Source of the DNA: Microbacterium sp. SYP-A9085
GTDB lineage: Bacteria > Actinomycetota > Actinomycetes > Actinomycetales > Microbacteriaceae
NCBI RefSeq assembly: GCF_009649635.1
Contig: NZ_WJII01000006.1
Coordinates: 62,001 to 126,000, forward strand
DNA length: 64,000 nucleotides
Direction: 5' to 3'
Part shown: positions 40,950-48,925 of the stretch, piece after piece
Layout: every line of letters starts with the position of its first letter
How positions within the stretch are numbered: position 1 is the first letter of the stretch
The notes under the pieces: model-generated
Databases searched by the model: none
Told to the model about the DNA's origin: nothing
What the model saw: only the letters and a program-made list of their open reading frames with translations
Position numbers and translations under genes: made by a program

Positions 40950-42199
40950 GCTGCGAGCCAGGCTCCGGCCGCCACCAGGAGCGCTTCGGTACCCGTGCGC
41001 AGCGTCGGCTGAATCACCGGCAGGAACAGCGGCGAATGATTGGCGGGCACTGTCGCAGCCACCGTTCCGGCCTGCTCCGCGGCATCCCACTGCGCCGGGT
41101 CGGTCCCGCCGATGCCCCAGTAGGTGTAGGGCGCGTCCAGCGCGCGGGGGATGTCGCTGAAGTCCTCGCTCGCCGTCTGCAGCGCGAGGTCACCCGCGCG
41201 CTCGCCGAAATGAGAGGCGAATGCGGTGGCCACCCGCTGCGTCGCCGCAGCGTCGTTCACCGTGAGCGGGAAGCTGTCGTACACCTCGATGTCGGGTTCG
41301 CGAGTCGTCCCGCTGGCGGCGCACTCCGCGTGCACGATGCGGACCATGGCATCCCGCACCCGTCGGCGGGTCTGCTCCGTGTAGGTGCGGATGTTGAGTT
41401 CGAGCACCGCCTCGTCGGGAATGATATTGCTCTTGGAACCGGCGCGGATCGATCCGACCGTGAGCACGGCCGGCTCGATGGGTGCGACCTCGCGGGCCAC
41501 CACGGTCTGCAGACGAACGACGATCATCGCCGCGAGGACAACGGGGTCGATGGTGTTCTGCGGCATCGACCCGTGCCCGCCGCGACCGTACACGGTCACG
41601 CGCATGCTGTCGGCGGCCGACAGCACCGGGCCCACGCGTGTCGCCACATGGCCGGAGCGGCCGGGCAGGACATGCTGGCCCATGCACACATCGGGAGCCG
41701 GGATGCGTGTGGCCAGTCCATCGTCGACCATGCCACGGGCCCCGTCCCCGGTTTCCTCGGCGGGCTGGAACAGTGCGACCACTGTTCCGCGCCACGTCTG
41801 CGAGTGCGCCGCGAGCAACCGCACCGCACCGAGCAGGCACGCCACATGCACGTCGTGCCCGCAAGCGTGCATCACCGGAACGCGGTGCCCGGCGGCATCC
41901 GTCGCCTCGACCGTGCTCGCATATGCTGCCCCCGTCTGCTCGTACACCGGCAAGGCGTCCATGTCGGCGCGCATCAGGACGGTCGGCCCGTCGCCGTTGG
42001 AGAGCACCCCGACCACGCCCGTTCCGCCGAGGTGCTGTTCGACGCGGCATCCCCACGCGGTCAGGCGCTGCGCGACCTTCCCAGCGGTCCGCGTCTCCTG
42101 GTGGGAGAGCTCGGGATGGCGATGCAGGTCGCGGTAGGTCTGCTCCTGGTCGGCGCGGATGGTTTCATACCGTTCGGGGAGCTGTTCGAATGCAGACAT
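40946..42199 (-). CDS. M20-family amidohydrolase (aminoacylase/hippurate hydrolase type)
   Basis: A 417-residue zinc or manganese peptidase-fold hydrolase. H-A-C-G-H-D-V-H gives metal ligands and F-Q-P-A-E-E-T the catalytic Glu pair. G-R-G-G-H-G-S-M-P and A-S-E-D-F-S-D complete the M20D pattern. It cleaves N-acyl amino acids or related amides, and the substrate is unknown. ATG 42199 was chosen because AGGAGGGG lies six bases upstream. An upstream in-frame start at 42232 lacks support. It is the first gene of a two-gene unit with DUF72. Confidence 0.92.
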   Translation of the reverse strand: MSAFEQLPERYETIRADQEQTYRDLHRHPELSHQETRTAGKVAQRLTAWGCRVEQHLGGTGVVGVLSNGDGPTVLMRADMDALPVYEQTGAAYASTVEATDAAGHRVPVMHACGHDVHVACLLGAVRLLAAHSQTWRGTVVALFQPAEETGDGARGMVDDGLATRIPAPDVCMGQHVLPGRSGHVATRVGPVLSAADSMRVTVYGRGGHGSMPQNTIDPVVLAAMIVVRLQTVVAREVAPIEPAVLTVGSIRAGSKSNIIPDEAVLELNIRTYTEQTRRRVRDAMVRIVHAECAASGTTREPDIEVYDSFPLTVNDAAATQRVATAFASHFGERAGDLALQTASEDFSDIPRALDAPYTYWGIGGTDPAQWDAAEQAGTVAATVPANHSPLFLPVIQPTLRTGTEALLVAAGAWLAA

Positions 42200-42239
42200 G
42201 GATGCCCCTCCTGGAGTCGGACGTGGCGTCACGATACGC

Positions 42240-42872
42240 CTAGGTCCTGTGGCGCGGCCAGGGCCCTCGTGCGTGCGGGATGCGCCAGCCGAAGTGCAGC
42301 GACAGCACGCGGAACGCGAAGACCGCCACCGTCACGGCCACGAGGGTCACCGGGCCGTACCAGCCCACGATCCAGAGCGTCCCGATCAGCGCTGCACCGA
42401 CAAACGCGGGTACCGCGTACAGGTCGTTCGGGTTGAACAGCTGCGGGTCGCGGTTGGCCACGACGTCGCGCAACAACCCCCCGCCGACCCCCGTCGTCAC
42501 GCCGAGCAGGACCGCGGCGACCGGGTTCATCCCGGCGCTGAGCGCGGTGACGGTTCCGGTCGTGCAGAAGACGGCCAGCCCACCTGCATCGAACACCAGC
42601 AGTGCCCGCGAGTAGCGCTGCACGGTCCCGCTGAGGAAGAACACCAGGGTCGCGGCGGCGACGGGCGGGATCACGTGCACGGGCTGCGCGAACGCGGCCG
42701 GCGGCGTCCCGATGACGAGATCGCGGATGACACCCCCGCCCAGCCCCGTCAGCGATGCGAGCAGGAGCGAGGCGACGATGTCGAAGCCGCGCTGCGCGGC
42801 CAGCAGGCTCCCCGAGATCGCGAAGAAGAAAGTGCCCAGCAGGTCGAACACGATCCCCCACGTCACAGGCAC
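42240..42872 (-). CDS. TRIC/UPF0126-type membrane protein (YadS/YicG-like)
   Basis: A 210-residue membrane protein with about seven helices in two repeated halves. Each half has the glycine-rich signature G-G-G-[VL]-[IL]-R-D (at about residues 45-51 and 128-134), the hallmark of the bacterial TRIC channel/glycine transporter family. F-A-I-S-G-S and F-C-T-T-G-T mark the paired helices. The GTG start is at 42872. It is probably an independent gene. Confidence 0.93.
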   Translation of the reverse strand: MPVTWGIVFDLLGTFFFAISGSLLAAQRGFDIVASLLLASLTGLGGGVIRDLVIGTPPAAFAQPVHVIPPVAAATLVFFLSGTVQRYSRALLVFDAGGLAVFCTTGTVTALSAGMNPVAAVLLGVTTGVGGGLLRDVVANRDPQLFNPNDLYAVPAFVGAALIGTLWIVGWYGPVTLVAVTVAVFAFRVLSLHFGWRIPHARGPWPRHRT

Positions 42873-43033
42873 CCCCGGTTCCGGGGTCAGTGTAGCGACT
42901 CACCTGGGCGGGATGTCGGAGATCTTCGCGCGCTTCCCGGTGACACTCGCGGACGCCCCACGCGTGCTGTCAACCCCCTGGGCGTGCAGACGGGAGCGCC
43001 GCTACCTTTCGGGTGCACACCGACGGAGGACAC

Positions 43034-43567
43034 ATGGACGACCTCACACCGCAGACGGAGCCCACACCGCAGATGAGGGCAAAGCGCCCCGCCAACCCGC
43101 TCGCCGGGCCGTATGGCCATCCGATCCATCCCCTGCTGGTCACAGTCCCGATCGGTGCGTGGGTGGCGTCGTTCGTGTTCGACATCATCGGATTCGTCGC
43201 CGACGACCCGACCCCGTACGCCGTCGCATCCCGGGTCCTGATCCTGATCGGACTGATCGGGGCCGCACTGGCGGCGGTGTTCGGACTCATCGACGCGTCC
43301 CACATCACCCATGGCACTCGGGCGCGCCGCACCGTCATGATCCATCTGTCCGTGAACCTCGCGGTCACCGCGCTGTTCCTCGTGAATCTGCTGATCCGGT
43401 GGCTCACGGAGCCCGAACGCATCAGTGTGATCGGCTTCATCCTCACCATCGTGGGCCTGGTCGCGCTGTCGTTCTCGGGATGGCTGGGCGGCAAGATGGT
43501 CTACCGCTATGGCGTCCGCGTGGCGGACGAGGCGACCCAGCGTGAAGGGTTCGTGCCCGACCGGTAA
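43034..43567 (+). CDS. DUF2231 membrane protein
   Basis: A 177-residue protein with four predicted membrane helices. The first is preceded by G-H-P-I-H-P-L-L-V-T-V-P-I-G-A-W, the DUF2231 signature that often carries heme or metal-binding histidines. GGAGGACAC precedes ATG 43034. The 160 bases upstream have no gene and should hold the promoter. Function unknown. Confidence 0.88.
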   Translation: MDDLTPQTEPTPQMRAKRPANPLAGPYGHPIHPLLVTVPIGAWVASFVFDIIGFVADDPTPYAVASRVLILIGLIGAALAAVFGLIDASHITHGTRARRTVMIHLSVNLAVTALFLVNLLIRWLTEPERISVIGFILTIVGLVALSFSGWLGGKMVYRYGVRVADEATQREGFVPDR

Positions 43568-43762
43568 GGCGGTCGGGGCACGGCGAGGGCGACGGCGGAG
43601 TCCGCTCGGGGGGCCGGGCTTCTCCGTCGCCGTGCTCGCCGCCGGCGTCGCTTCCGCCATTCGACATCCACCCGCGGATGCGTGTTTCCTCACGTGACGA
43701 CGCATTTCACGCAGCGTCGCGGCACTCCTACCCTCGAAGGATCCGAGAAGAAGGAGACCGCT

Positions 43763-44110
43763 GTGACCACGCCGCTGACCCGCCTGACGCCCCTCGAGGT
43801 GCCGGAGCGTGTCGCATGCATGTGCGATCACGGCGACGTGTGCTCCTCGTTCGCGCCCGGTCATGCCCTGCACTTGATTCAGGCGCGGCTGGCGTCGGCC
43901 ACCCCGGCGGAGTGGGTCGATGGCCTGGTGGCCGCCGTGGATGCCGCGTCCGGCGTCATCGCCATCGCGACGCTGGACGGCGCGTCGCACACGGTGTGGA
44001 ACGCGGGTGGCGCGGCGCTCGAGGTCGCCCCGGGCACGCCGGTCGCCCTGCACCCGCGGTACGGGGTGCTGGCCGTGGGCCGCATCCAGTACAACGTCGC
44101 GGCCGCGTAG
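43763..44110 (+). CDS. Hypothetical protein with CDHGDVC motif
   Basis: A 115-residue protein starting at GTG 43763 after AAGGAG. Near the N-terminus M-C-D-H-G-D-V-C-S gives two cysteines and a histidine within eight residues, a possible metal site. The C-terminal half (V-I-A-I-A-T-L-D-G, A-P-G-T-P-V-A-L-H-P-R-Y-G-V-L-A-V-G) resembles a small beta-barrel. Its convergent neighbour is a copper-binding protein, so metal handling is a thought, not a finding. Confidence 0.65.
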   Translation: MTTPLTRLTPLEVPERVACMCDHGDVCSSFAPGHALHLIQARLASATPAEWVDGLVAAVDAASGVIAIATLDGASHTVWNAGGAALEVAPGTPVALHPRYGVLAVGRIQYNVAAA

Positions 44111-44118
44111 CCTCGACG

Positions 44119-44145
44119 CCGGATGCCGCCGAGCGCGGCATCCGG
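44119..44145. terminator. Bidirectional hairpin terminator
   Basis: CCGGATGCCGC (44119-44129), loop CGAGC, then GCGGCATCCGG (44135-44145): a perfect 11-bp stem nine bases after the 43763 gene stop, in the 50-base gap to the convergent copper-protein gene. Confidence 0.7.
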
Positions 44146-44160
44146 GACCTCAGTGCAGTG

Positions 44161-44562
44161 TCACGCCGTCGCGGGCATGGCGTCGCGCATCTTGCTGCAC
44201 GCATCCATGCACGCCTTGCACGACTGCGCGCACATGCGGCAGACCTCGCTGTGTTCGGCGTGACGCATGCAGGCGTCCATGCACGCGTGACACATCGCGA
44301 TGCAGGCGTCCAGCATCGCCATCATGGCCGGCGGCGTCATCCCCTGCATGCGCAGCATCGCGCGCATCGTGGTGCTGCACATGTCGGCACAGTTCATGCA
44401 CGCCGGCGCGCAGTCCATCAGCTGCATCGAGCACACCGTGCACGCCTGCTCGCAGGCCGAGCAGGCGTCCATACACTCCTGCATCATGCTCATGTCCATC
44501 GCGGCCATGCCGGGCATCGACATCATGTCGTCGGTCATGGCGCCCATCATCATCGCGTCCAT
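44161..44562 (-). CDS. Cys/Met-rich four-helix-bundle copper-storage (Csp-like) protein
   Basis: A 133-residue protein with 18 cysteines and 32 methionines by my count. Cysteines fall in helical spacings (C-x3-C-x2-C-x3-C-x2-C and C-x3-C-x2-C-x3-C) that would line the inside of a four-helix bundle, as in Csp copper-storage proteins. A Met-rich N-terminal tail (M-D-A-M-M-M-G-A-M-T-D-D-M-M) adds further soft-metal ligands. There is no signal peptide, so it should be cytosolic, like Csp3. Predicted role: storing many Cu(I) ions. No copper ATPase or CsoR gene lies beside it. Alternative: another thiol-rich metal buffer. Confidence 0.88.
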   Translation of the reverse strand: MDAMMMGAMTDDMMSMPGMAAMDMSMMQECMDACSACEQACTVCSMQLMDCAPACMNCADMCSTTMRAMLRMQGMTPPAMMAMLDACIAMCHACMDACMRHAEHSEVCRMCAQSCKACMDACSKMRDAMPATA

Positions 44563-44805
44563 CCGGTACCCGCCTTCTCGTTTCCGGGACGGGCAGGATC
44601 ACCCGCCTGAGGTCAGGCTAGACCTGTTCCGGCAACCGGTCGAGAGTGGGGATCCGGGCGTCGATGCACCGCATCGGATGACGGCCATTGCCTGTGCACG
44701 CGGGTGCCGGATGGGCATTGTCAACCCGGTTCCCGGGAGCCGCCTGCGACGGGTTCACTGCGGTGACATGCGGTCGACCGCGATCGCCGGGCCACGAGGA
44801 GCACC

Positions 44806-45249
44806 ATGTCCGTCAACGAGCGAACGCTGCGGTGCAGCCCCGACGACGTCTTTCGTGTGCTGGCCGACGGATGGCTCTACCCTGCCTGGGTCGTCGCCGC
44901 GGCCCGAATGCGGAACGTGGATGCCGGCTGGCCGTCGCCGGGCACCCGCCTTCATCACTCGGTCGGCACGTGGCCGGTGCTCATCAACGGCACGACGACC
45001 AGCCTGGAGTGGCGACCTCCGCACCGCTTCGCCGTGGAGGCGCGCGGGGGCCTGATCGGAACGGCGCGCGTGGTCATCGACGTCACGCCCTCTGCTCGGG
45101 GATCGCTCGTGCGGATGACCGAGACCGCCGTGAGCGGGCCCGCCCGCCTGGTCCCGGTCCTGCCGGACCTTCTGCTGTGGTGGCGCAACACCGAGGCACT
45201 GCGGCGCCTGGGATTCCTTTGCGAGGGAATGGCGGGCGGCGTGCGGTGA
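44806..45249 (+). CDS. SRPBCC (START-like) ligand-binding protein
   Basis: A 147-residue single-domain protein. It begins V-N-E-R-T-L-R-C-S-P-D-D-V-F-R-V-L-A-D, the opening of polyketide cyclase/dehydrase-like SRPBCC folds. W-R-P-P-H-R-F-A-V-E-A-R and V-R-M-T-E-T are typical strands. GAGGAGCACC precedes ATG 44806. The ligand is unknown. The 243 bases upstream hold no recognisable gene. Confidence 0.85.
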   Translation: MSVNERTLRCSPDDVFRVLADGWLYPAWVVAAARMRNVDAGWPSPGTRLHHSVGTWPVLINGTTTSLEWRPPHRFAVEARGGLIGTARVVIDVTPSARGSLVRMTETAVSGPARLVPVLPDLLLWWRNTEALRRLGFLCEGMAGGVR

Positions 45250-45274
45250 GGCGGAGCTGATTGCGGCCCCGTTG

Positions 45275-45499
45275 GTGTCGCACAAGATGCTGGTTGCGCG
45301 GCATCCCACCCTCAGCTTCTGCGACCACACCACGAACGTGTCTCAGAAAACGCGACCTGCGCGGCGCCCCACCCGCATCTTCTGCGACCGGGTCGGCGCC
45401 GCAAGGATTCGACGCGTCAATCCCCAGCAATGGATGTCACTCGACAACGCGTCTCAGAAAGCGCGACCTGCGCGGCATCCCGCCCGCATCTTCTGCGAC
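45275..45499. repeat. Three copies of a 51-bp imperfect palindrome
   Basis: Copies lie at 45275-45325, 45338-45388 and 45449-45499, each running from G[TC]GTC[TG]CA to CTTCTGCGAC. Each copy has near-complementary ends: GTGTCGCACAAGATGC of copy 1 is the reverse complement, one mismatch apart, of GCATCTTCTGCGACAC at the end of copy 3. The array fills the 262-base gap between the convergent SRPBCC and fliW genes. There is no coding sense. Confidence 0.85.
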
Positions 45500-45511
45500 A
45501 CGGCCGCGCCG

Positions 45512-45883
45512 TCAGCCCAGGGGCGCCCGCAACGGGTAGCCCTGGTCCTCGAGGATGACCTGCGCCGCGGCGCCGGTGACGCGGTTCACCACGACGGGCG
45601 CCATGAGGTTCACCGTCACGCCCTCGCCGCCGGGGCGCGCCACGACCAGCAGCATCACGTCATCCGGTGTCCCCAGAGCCAGCTCGGTCACGTGGTCGTC
45701 ACTCAGCGTCGGAGCGTACCCCTCGATCACCGTCTGCGGATCGACGAGGTAGACGCGCAGGTCCTCCTGCCCGTCGGCGTTCATCACGAACAGCCCGTCC
45801 GCACCGTCGACGGGGGCGAGAGTGAAGGCCGTGTGCGGGTCGAATCCGGGCGGCGGGGCGACGAAGGAGAGGGTGACGCTCAC
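45512..45883 (-). CDS. fliW: Flagellar assembly factor FliW
   Basis: A 123-residue protein with the FliW fold: G-F-D-P-H-T-A-F-T-L, G-A-D-G-L-F-V-M and the C-terminal L-M-A-P-V-V-V-N. FliW binds flagellin and antagonises CsrA, tuning flagellin translation. GTG 45883 overlaps the flgL stop as GTGA, so it is translated from the flgN-flgK-flgL-fliW message. No csrA gene follows in the window, although the two are often adjacent. Confidence 0.9.
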   Translation of the reverse strand: MSVTLSFVAPPPGFDPHTAFTLAPVDGADGLFVMNADGQEDLRVYLVDPQTVIEGYAPTLSDDHVTELALGTPDDVMLLVVARPGGEGVTVNLMAPVVVNRVTGAAAQVILEDQGYPLRAPLG

Positions 45884-46764
45884 CGCAGGAAGTCCATCAG
45901 CGACGGCTGGAGAACCCGTCCGGTCACGGCGAGCGCGGAGCGGTACACGAGCTCCTGCGCCTGCAGCCGGACCAGAACCTCGACCGAGTCGACGTCCTCC
46001 ACGGCGGCCCGGCGCGCCTCCAGCGAGACGGAGTTGTCCACAGCGGCCTCCTTGGCACGCTCGATCTGCGATTGTCGGGCGCCCACCGCGCCCTGCGCCC
46101 CGAGCATAGCGGTCATGCGCTGGTCGATCGCGGTCAGGTGACTGCCCACGTTCGTCCCGGATCGGAGGTCGGCGACCACCGAGTCCAGCAGCGCGAACAC
46201 CGAGCCGGCGCCGGTGCCGAACACCGCCGAACCGTCGGCATCCACCCGGACGGTCACCCCGTCGGAGACGCGACGCACGACCTGTGAACCCGGCGCCCCC
46301 GTGTACCCGAACGCCGCATCGAAGGCGACGCCGGCGTCGGAGGTTCCGGCGAACACCGAACGGCCGAGCAGGCTGGTGTTGGCCTGCGCGAGCAGCTCGT
46401 CCCGGATGCCTTCCAGTTCGACCGCGATCGACTCCTTCGCGGTCGAATCCAGGGCGCCGTCGTTCGCACCCTGCACCGTCAGGTCGCGGGCGCGGCGCAG
46501 CAGCGACGTCGACGACGAGATGGCGCTGTCGACGGTGGTCACCCACGCCATCCCGTCGTCGATGTTGCGCGCGTACTGGTCGTTGCGCTGCTGCTGCGCG
46601 TGCACCTGCAGCGCGGTGGCGGCGGCAGCGGGGTCGTCGGACGGGTTCGTGAACGCGCGCTGGGATGTCGCCTGCTCCTGCAGGCGGGACAGCTGGGTGA
46701 GGTTCGCCTGCAGGTGGCGCATCGCCGACTGCGTCATGGCGGATGCCGTCACACGCGAAATCAT
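45880..46764 (-). CDS. flgL: Flagellar hook-filament junction protein FlgL
   Basis: A 294-residue flagellin-like protein. The N-terminus M-I-S-R-V-T-A-S-A-M-T-Q-S-A-M-R-H-L-Q-A-N and the C-terminal coil (V-L-V-R-L-Q-A-Q-E-L-V-Y-R-S-A-L-A) are the D0/D1 helices of HAP3. AAGGAG precedes ATG 46764. It lies 13 bases after flgK in the same unit. It joins the hook to the filament outside the cell after export through the type III apparatus. Confidence 0.93.
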   Translation of the reverse strand: MISRVTASAMTQSAMRHLQANLTQLSRLQEQATSQRAFTNPSDDPAAAATALQVHAQQQRNDQYARNIDDGMAWVTTVDSAISSSTSLLRRARDLTVQGANDGALDSTAKESIAVELEGIRDELLAQANTSLLGRSVFAGTSDAGVAFDAAFGYTGAPGSQVVRRVSDGVTVRVDADGSAVFGTGAGSVFALLDSVVADLRSGTNVGSHLTAIDQRMTAMLGAQGAVGARQSQIERAKEAAVDNSVSLEARRAAVEDVDSVEVLVRLQAQELVYRSALAVTGRVLQPSLMDFLR

Positions 46765-46777
46765 GGTGCTCCTTCGT

Positions 46778-48184
46778 TCATCGTCCGACGATGCCGGTCT
46801 TGTTGATCAGCACGTCGAGGGCTTCGTCGATGGCGCTGAGCACCCGCGCCGAAGCCTGGTAGGCGGCCTGATAGGTCACAAGGGATACCGTCTCCTCGTC
46901 GCCGTCGACGGCAGCCACCGACTGCTGCGCCGACGCCGCCGCGACAGCCGCGGACTCGGACAGCCGCGCCCGCTGCACATCGGCGCCCGTGGACACCCCG
47001 AACCGCAGGACCTGGTCGGCCCATACGGCATCCGGCGAGCCGGGGCCGATGCCCAACTGCGAGAGGGCGTCGGCGTTCGTCGCGTCGAACGCGCCAGCGC
47101 CTGGCGCCGCAAGGGCGAGATCCGCCGCCGAGGTCGGGACGACGCCCAGCCCGAGCGCCGCCGGGCCGGTCGCGGCGATCGAGAAGAAGTCCGCGCCGGG
47201 CGCACCGGATGTCGTCGCCCCCGCCCGGTGCTGCGTGTTCACCCTTGCAGCCAGCGTCGCGGCCACCCCGTTGTAGGCCTCCGCGAGCTGGGCGAGCGGG
47301 CCCCCGTCCGCAGCGGGTGCCAGCACGGCCAGAGTCCCCCCGAGCTCCCCGTCGGCGACGGCCACCGGGAAGCCGGCATCCTGCCACGCGACCGACACGC
47401 GGCCGGCGCTGTCCACGGAGGTCGGGCCGCTTGCGACGAGGTGCCGCGCGTCCACGCCGGAGACCAGGGCGTTGCCGTCGATCCGCACGGTCAACGTCCC
47501 GTCAGCCTCCACGGTGGCCCTTCCCCCGGCCATCCGCGCGACGCTCTGCGCCAGCAGACCCCGCTGGTCGACGAGTTCGTTGGCTGTACGGCCGGAGGCC
47601 ACGGCATCCCGGATCTGCCGGTTCAGGTCGGCGATCTGATCGGCGGCCGTGTTGATCTGGCTGACCGTGCGGTCGACGGTGGCGCGCGCCTGGCTCCACT
47701 GTGCGGCCACCTTTCGGTATCCGTCGGCGAGCCGCACCGTCAGCTCCTGCGCGGAATCCAGGACAACGGCAGCGGCGGCGCCTGAGTCCGGCGTGTTCGC
47801 GAGATCCTGCCAGCCCGCCCAGAACGCCGACAGCCGCGCGGCCAGTCCATCGGAGGTCGGCTCGGCGAGCGCGGTCTCCGCCGTCGTGGTCGCCACCGCC
47901 CGTGTCGACCAGAATCCGGATGCCGCCAGGGTGTCCCGGACCCGCGCGTCGCGCAGCGCATCGCCGAGCCGGGCGATGCCGTCCACCGCGACGCCCTGCC
48001 CCGGCACCGCTCCCGTGGAGAAGCGTCCGGCCTGCGCTATCGCGGCGACAGCGTGCGTGGTCACGCGCTGCCGGGTGTACCCCTCGGTGGTCTGGTTGGC
48101 GATGTTCTGGCCGACGACATCCATCCCCCGACGGGCGGCGGCGAGGCCGGAGGCGGCCGCGGTCAATCCGCTGAAGGTCGACAT
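46778..48184 (-). CDS. flgK: Flagellar hook-associated protein FlgK (HAP1)
   Basis: A 468-residue protein. M-S-T-F-S-G-L-T-A-A-A-S-G-L-A-A-A-R-R-G is the conserved axial-protein N-terminus, with V-V-G-Q-N-I-A-N-Q-T-T-E-G-Y-T-R-Q-R following. The C-terminal Y-Q-A-A-Y-Q-A-S-A-R-V-L-S-A-I-D is the matching coil. ATG 48184 was chosen from this N-terminus, and GGAGCAG lies four bases upstream. It is the second gene of the minus-strand unit. Confidence 0.95.
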   Translation of the reverse strand: MSTFSGLTAAASGLAAARRGMDVVGQNIANQTTEGYTRQRVTTHAVAAIAQAGRFSTGAVPGQGVAVDGIARLGDALRDARVRDTLAASGFWSTRAVATTTAETALAEPTSDGLAARLSAFWAGWQDLANTPDSGAAAAVVLDSAQELTVRLADGYRKVAAQWSQARATVDRTVSQINTAADQIADLNRQIRDAVASGRTANELVDQRGLLAQSVARMAGGRATVEADGTLTVRIDGNALVSGVDARHLVASGPTSVDSAGRVSVAWQDAGFPVAVADGELGGTLAVLAPAADGGPLAQLAEAYNGVAATLAARVNTQHRAGATTSGAPGADFFSIAATGPAALGLGVVPTSAADLALAAPGAGAFDATNADALSQLGIGPGSPDAVWADQVLRFGVSTGADVQRARLSESAAVAAASAQQSVAAVDGDEETVSLVTYQAAYQASARVLSAIDEALDVLINKTGIVGR

Positions 48185-48194
48185 ACTGCTCCGA

Positions 48195-48677
48195 TCACAT
48201 CTCGGTGTCGACGATGCGGGCGGCATCGTCGCGGGCGCGGGCGCCGCCGGTGGTGTACTCGCCACTGTCAGTGCCGAGCCCGGTGAGGGTCTCCTGGGTG
48301 GCGCGCATCACGGTGTTCAGCTGCTGCACGTTCGTGTCGCGCAGCTGCCCTATCTCGGCGACCAGCTGGGTGAGCACGCGCAGGTGGTCGGCGAACACGT
48401 CGCGCCAGGCCGCATTGGGGGCATGCTCGACGAGTTCGCGCAGCGTCGCCGACTCGGAGGCTCCCCACTCCTCGGCGACCGCGGACGCGTCCACCACGCG
48501 CGCGATGCCCGTGGTGCGCAACCGGTCCAGCACCTGCTCGATCTCACGCGTCGCCAGGTGCATCCAGCGGCCGTTCCCCGATGCCAGCAGCAGTTGCTGC
48601 ACCTCAAGCTTGAACAACAGCATCTCCAGCAGCTCCCGCTCATGCCACAGGCGCATGGACAGCTCGTTGGTTGCCAT
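48195..48677 (-). CDS. flgN: FlgN-like flagellar export chaperone
   Basis: A 160-residue, mostly helical protein. It opens N-E-L-S-M-R-L-W-H-E-R-E-L-L-E-M-L-L-F-K-L and has a second long helix around V-L-T-Q-L-V-A-E-I-G-Q-L. The composition and position directly before flgK fit FlgN, the chaperone of FlgK and FlgL. GAAGGA precedes ATG 48677. It is the first gene after the minus-strand sigma-28-type promoter at 48770-48796. Confidence 0.85.
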   Translation of the reverse strand: MATNELSMRLWHERELLEMLLFKLEVQQLLLASGNGRWMHLATREIEQVLDRLRTTGIARVVDASAVAEEWGASESATLRELVEHAPNAAWRDVFADHLRVLTQLVAEIGQLRDTNVQQLNTVMRATQETLTGLGTDSGEYTTGGARARDDAARIVDTEM

Positions 48678-48769
48678 CGGTTCCTTCTTTCCCCAGCAAA
48701 AGCCCACCCGGTTCGGCGGTGCATCAACTCCCCAAGAGCGACCGCCCCGTGCGGCGGTTCTTGTTTGTC

Positions 48770-48796
48770 CTATCGACCGGCTTTCCTCTATGGTTA
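48770..48796 (-). promoter_or_regulatory. Sigma-28 (FliA)-type promoter for flgN-flgK-flgL-fliW
   Basis: On the minus strand it reads TAAC (48796-48793), exactly 15 bases, then GTCGATAG (48777-48770). It matches TAAC-N15-GCCGATAG found upstream of fliC and flgB with one difference. It implies a leader of roughly 85 bases before flgN. Confidence 0.7.
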
Positions 48797-48850
48797 TCGA
48801 GCAAGATGAGGATCTTCTCATTTTCCACGGAAACGGGAGAATCTCATTCT

Positions 48851-48870
48851 GCGGCTCCCCACGGAGCCGC
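48851..48870. promoter_or_regulatory. Hairpin in the flgN/fliA intergenic region
   Basis: GCGGCTCC-CCAC-GGAGCCGC is a perfect 8-bp stem with a 4-base loop, 56 bases upstream of fliA. The surrounding 48678-48925 segment is AT-richer than its neighbours and holds no gene. It could be a leader hairpin controlling fliA, or an operator. Confidence 0.4.
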
Positions 48871-48925
48871 GGCGATCTGGGGACATCCAGCTGTGTGAGG
48901 GGACAGCCGAGAAGTTGGAGTCCGG

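Noticed and set aside
40949-41090. Upstream extension of the DUF72 frame
   Set aside because: It overlaps the conserved C-terminal coding region of the M20 hydrolase in a different frame. GTG 40949, coupled to its stop, is the natural start.
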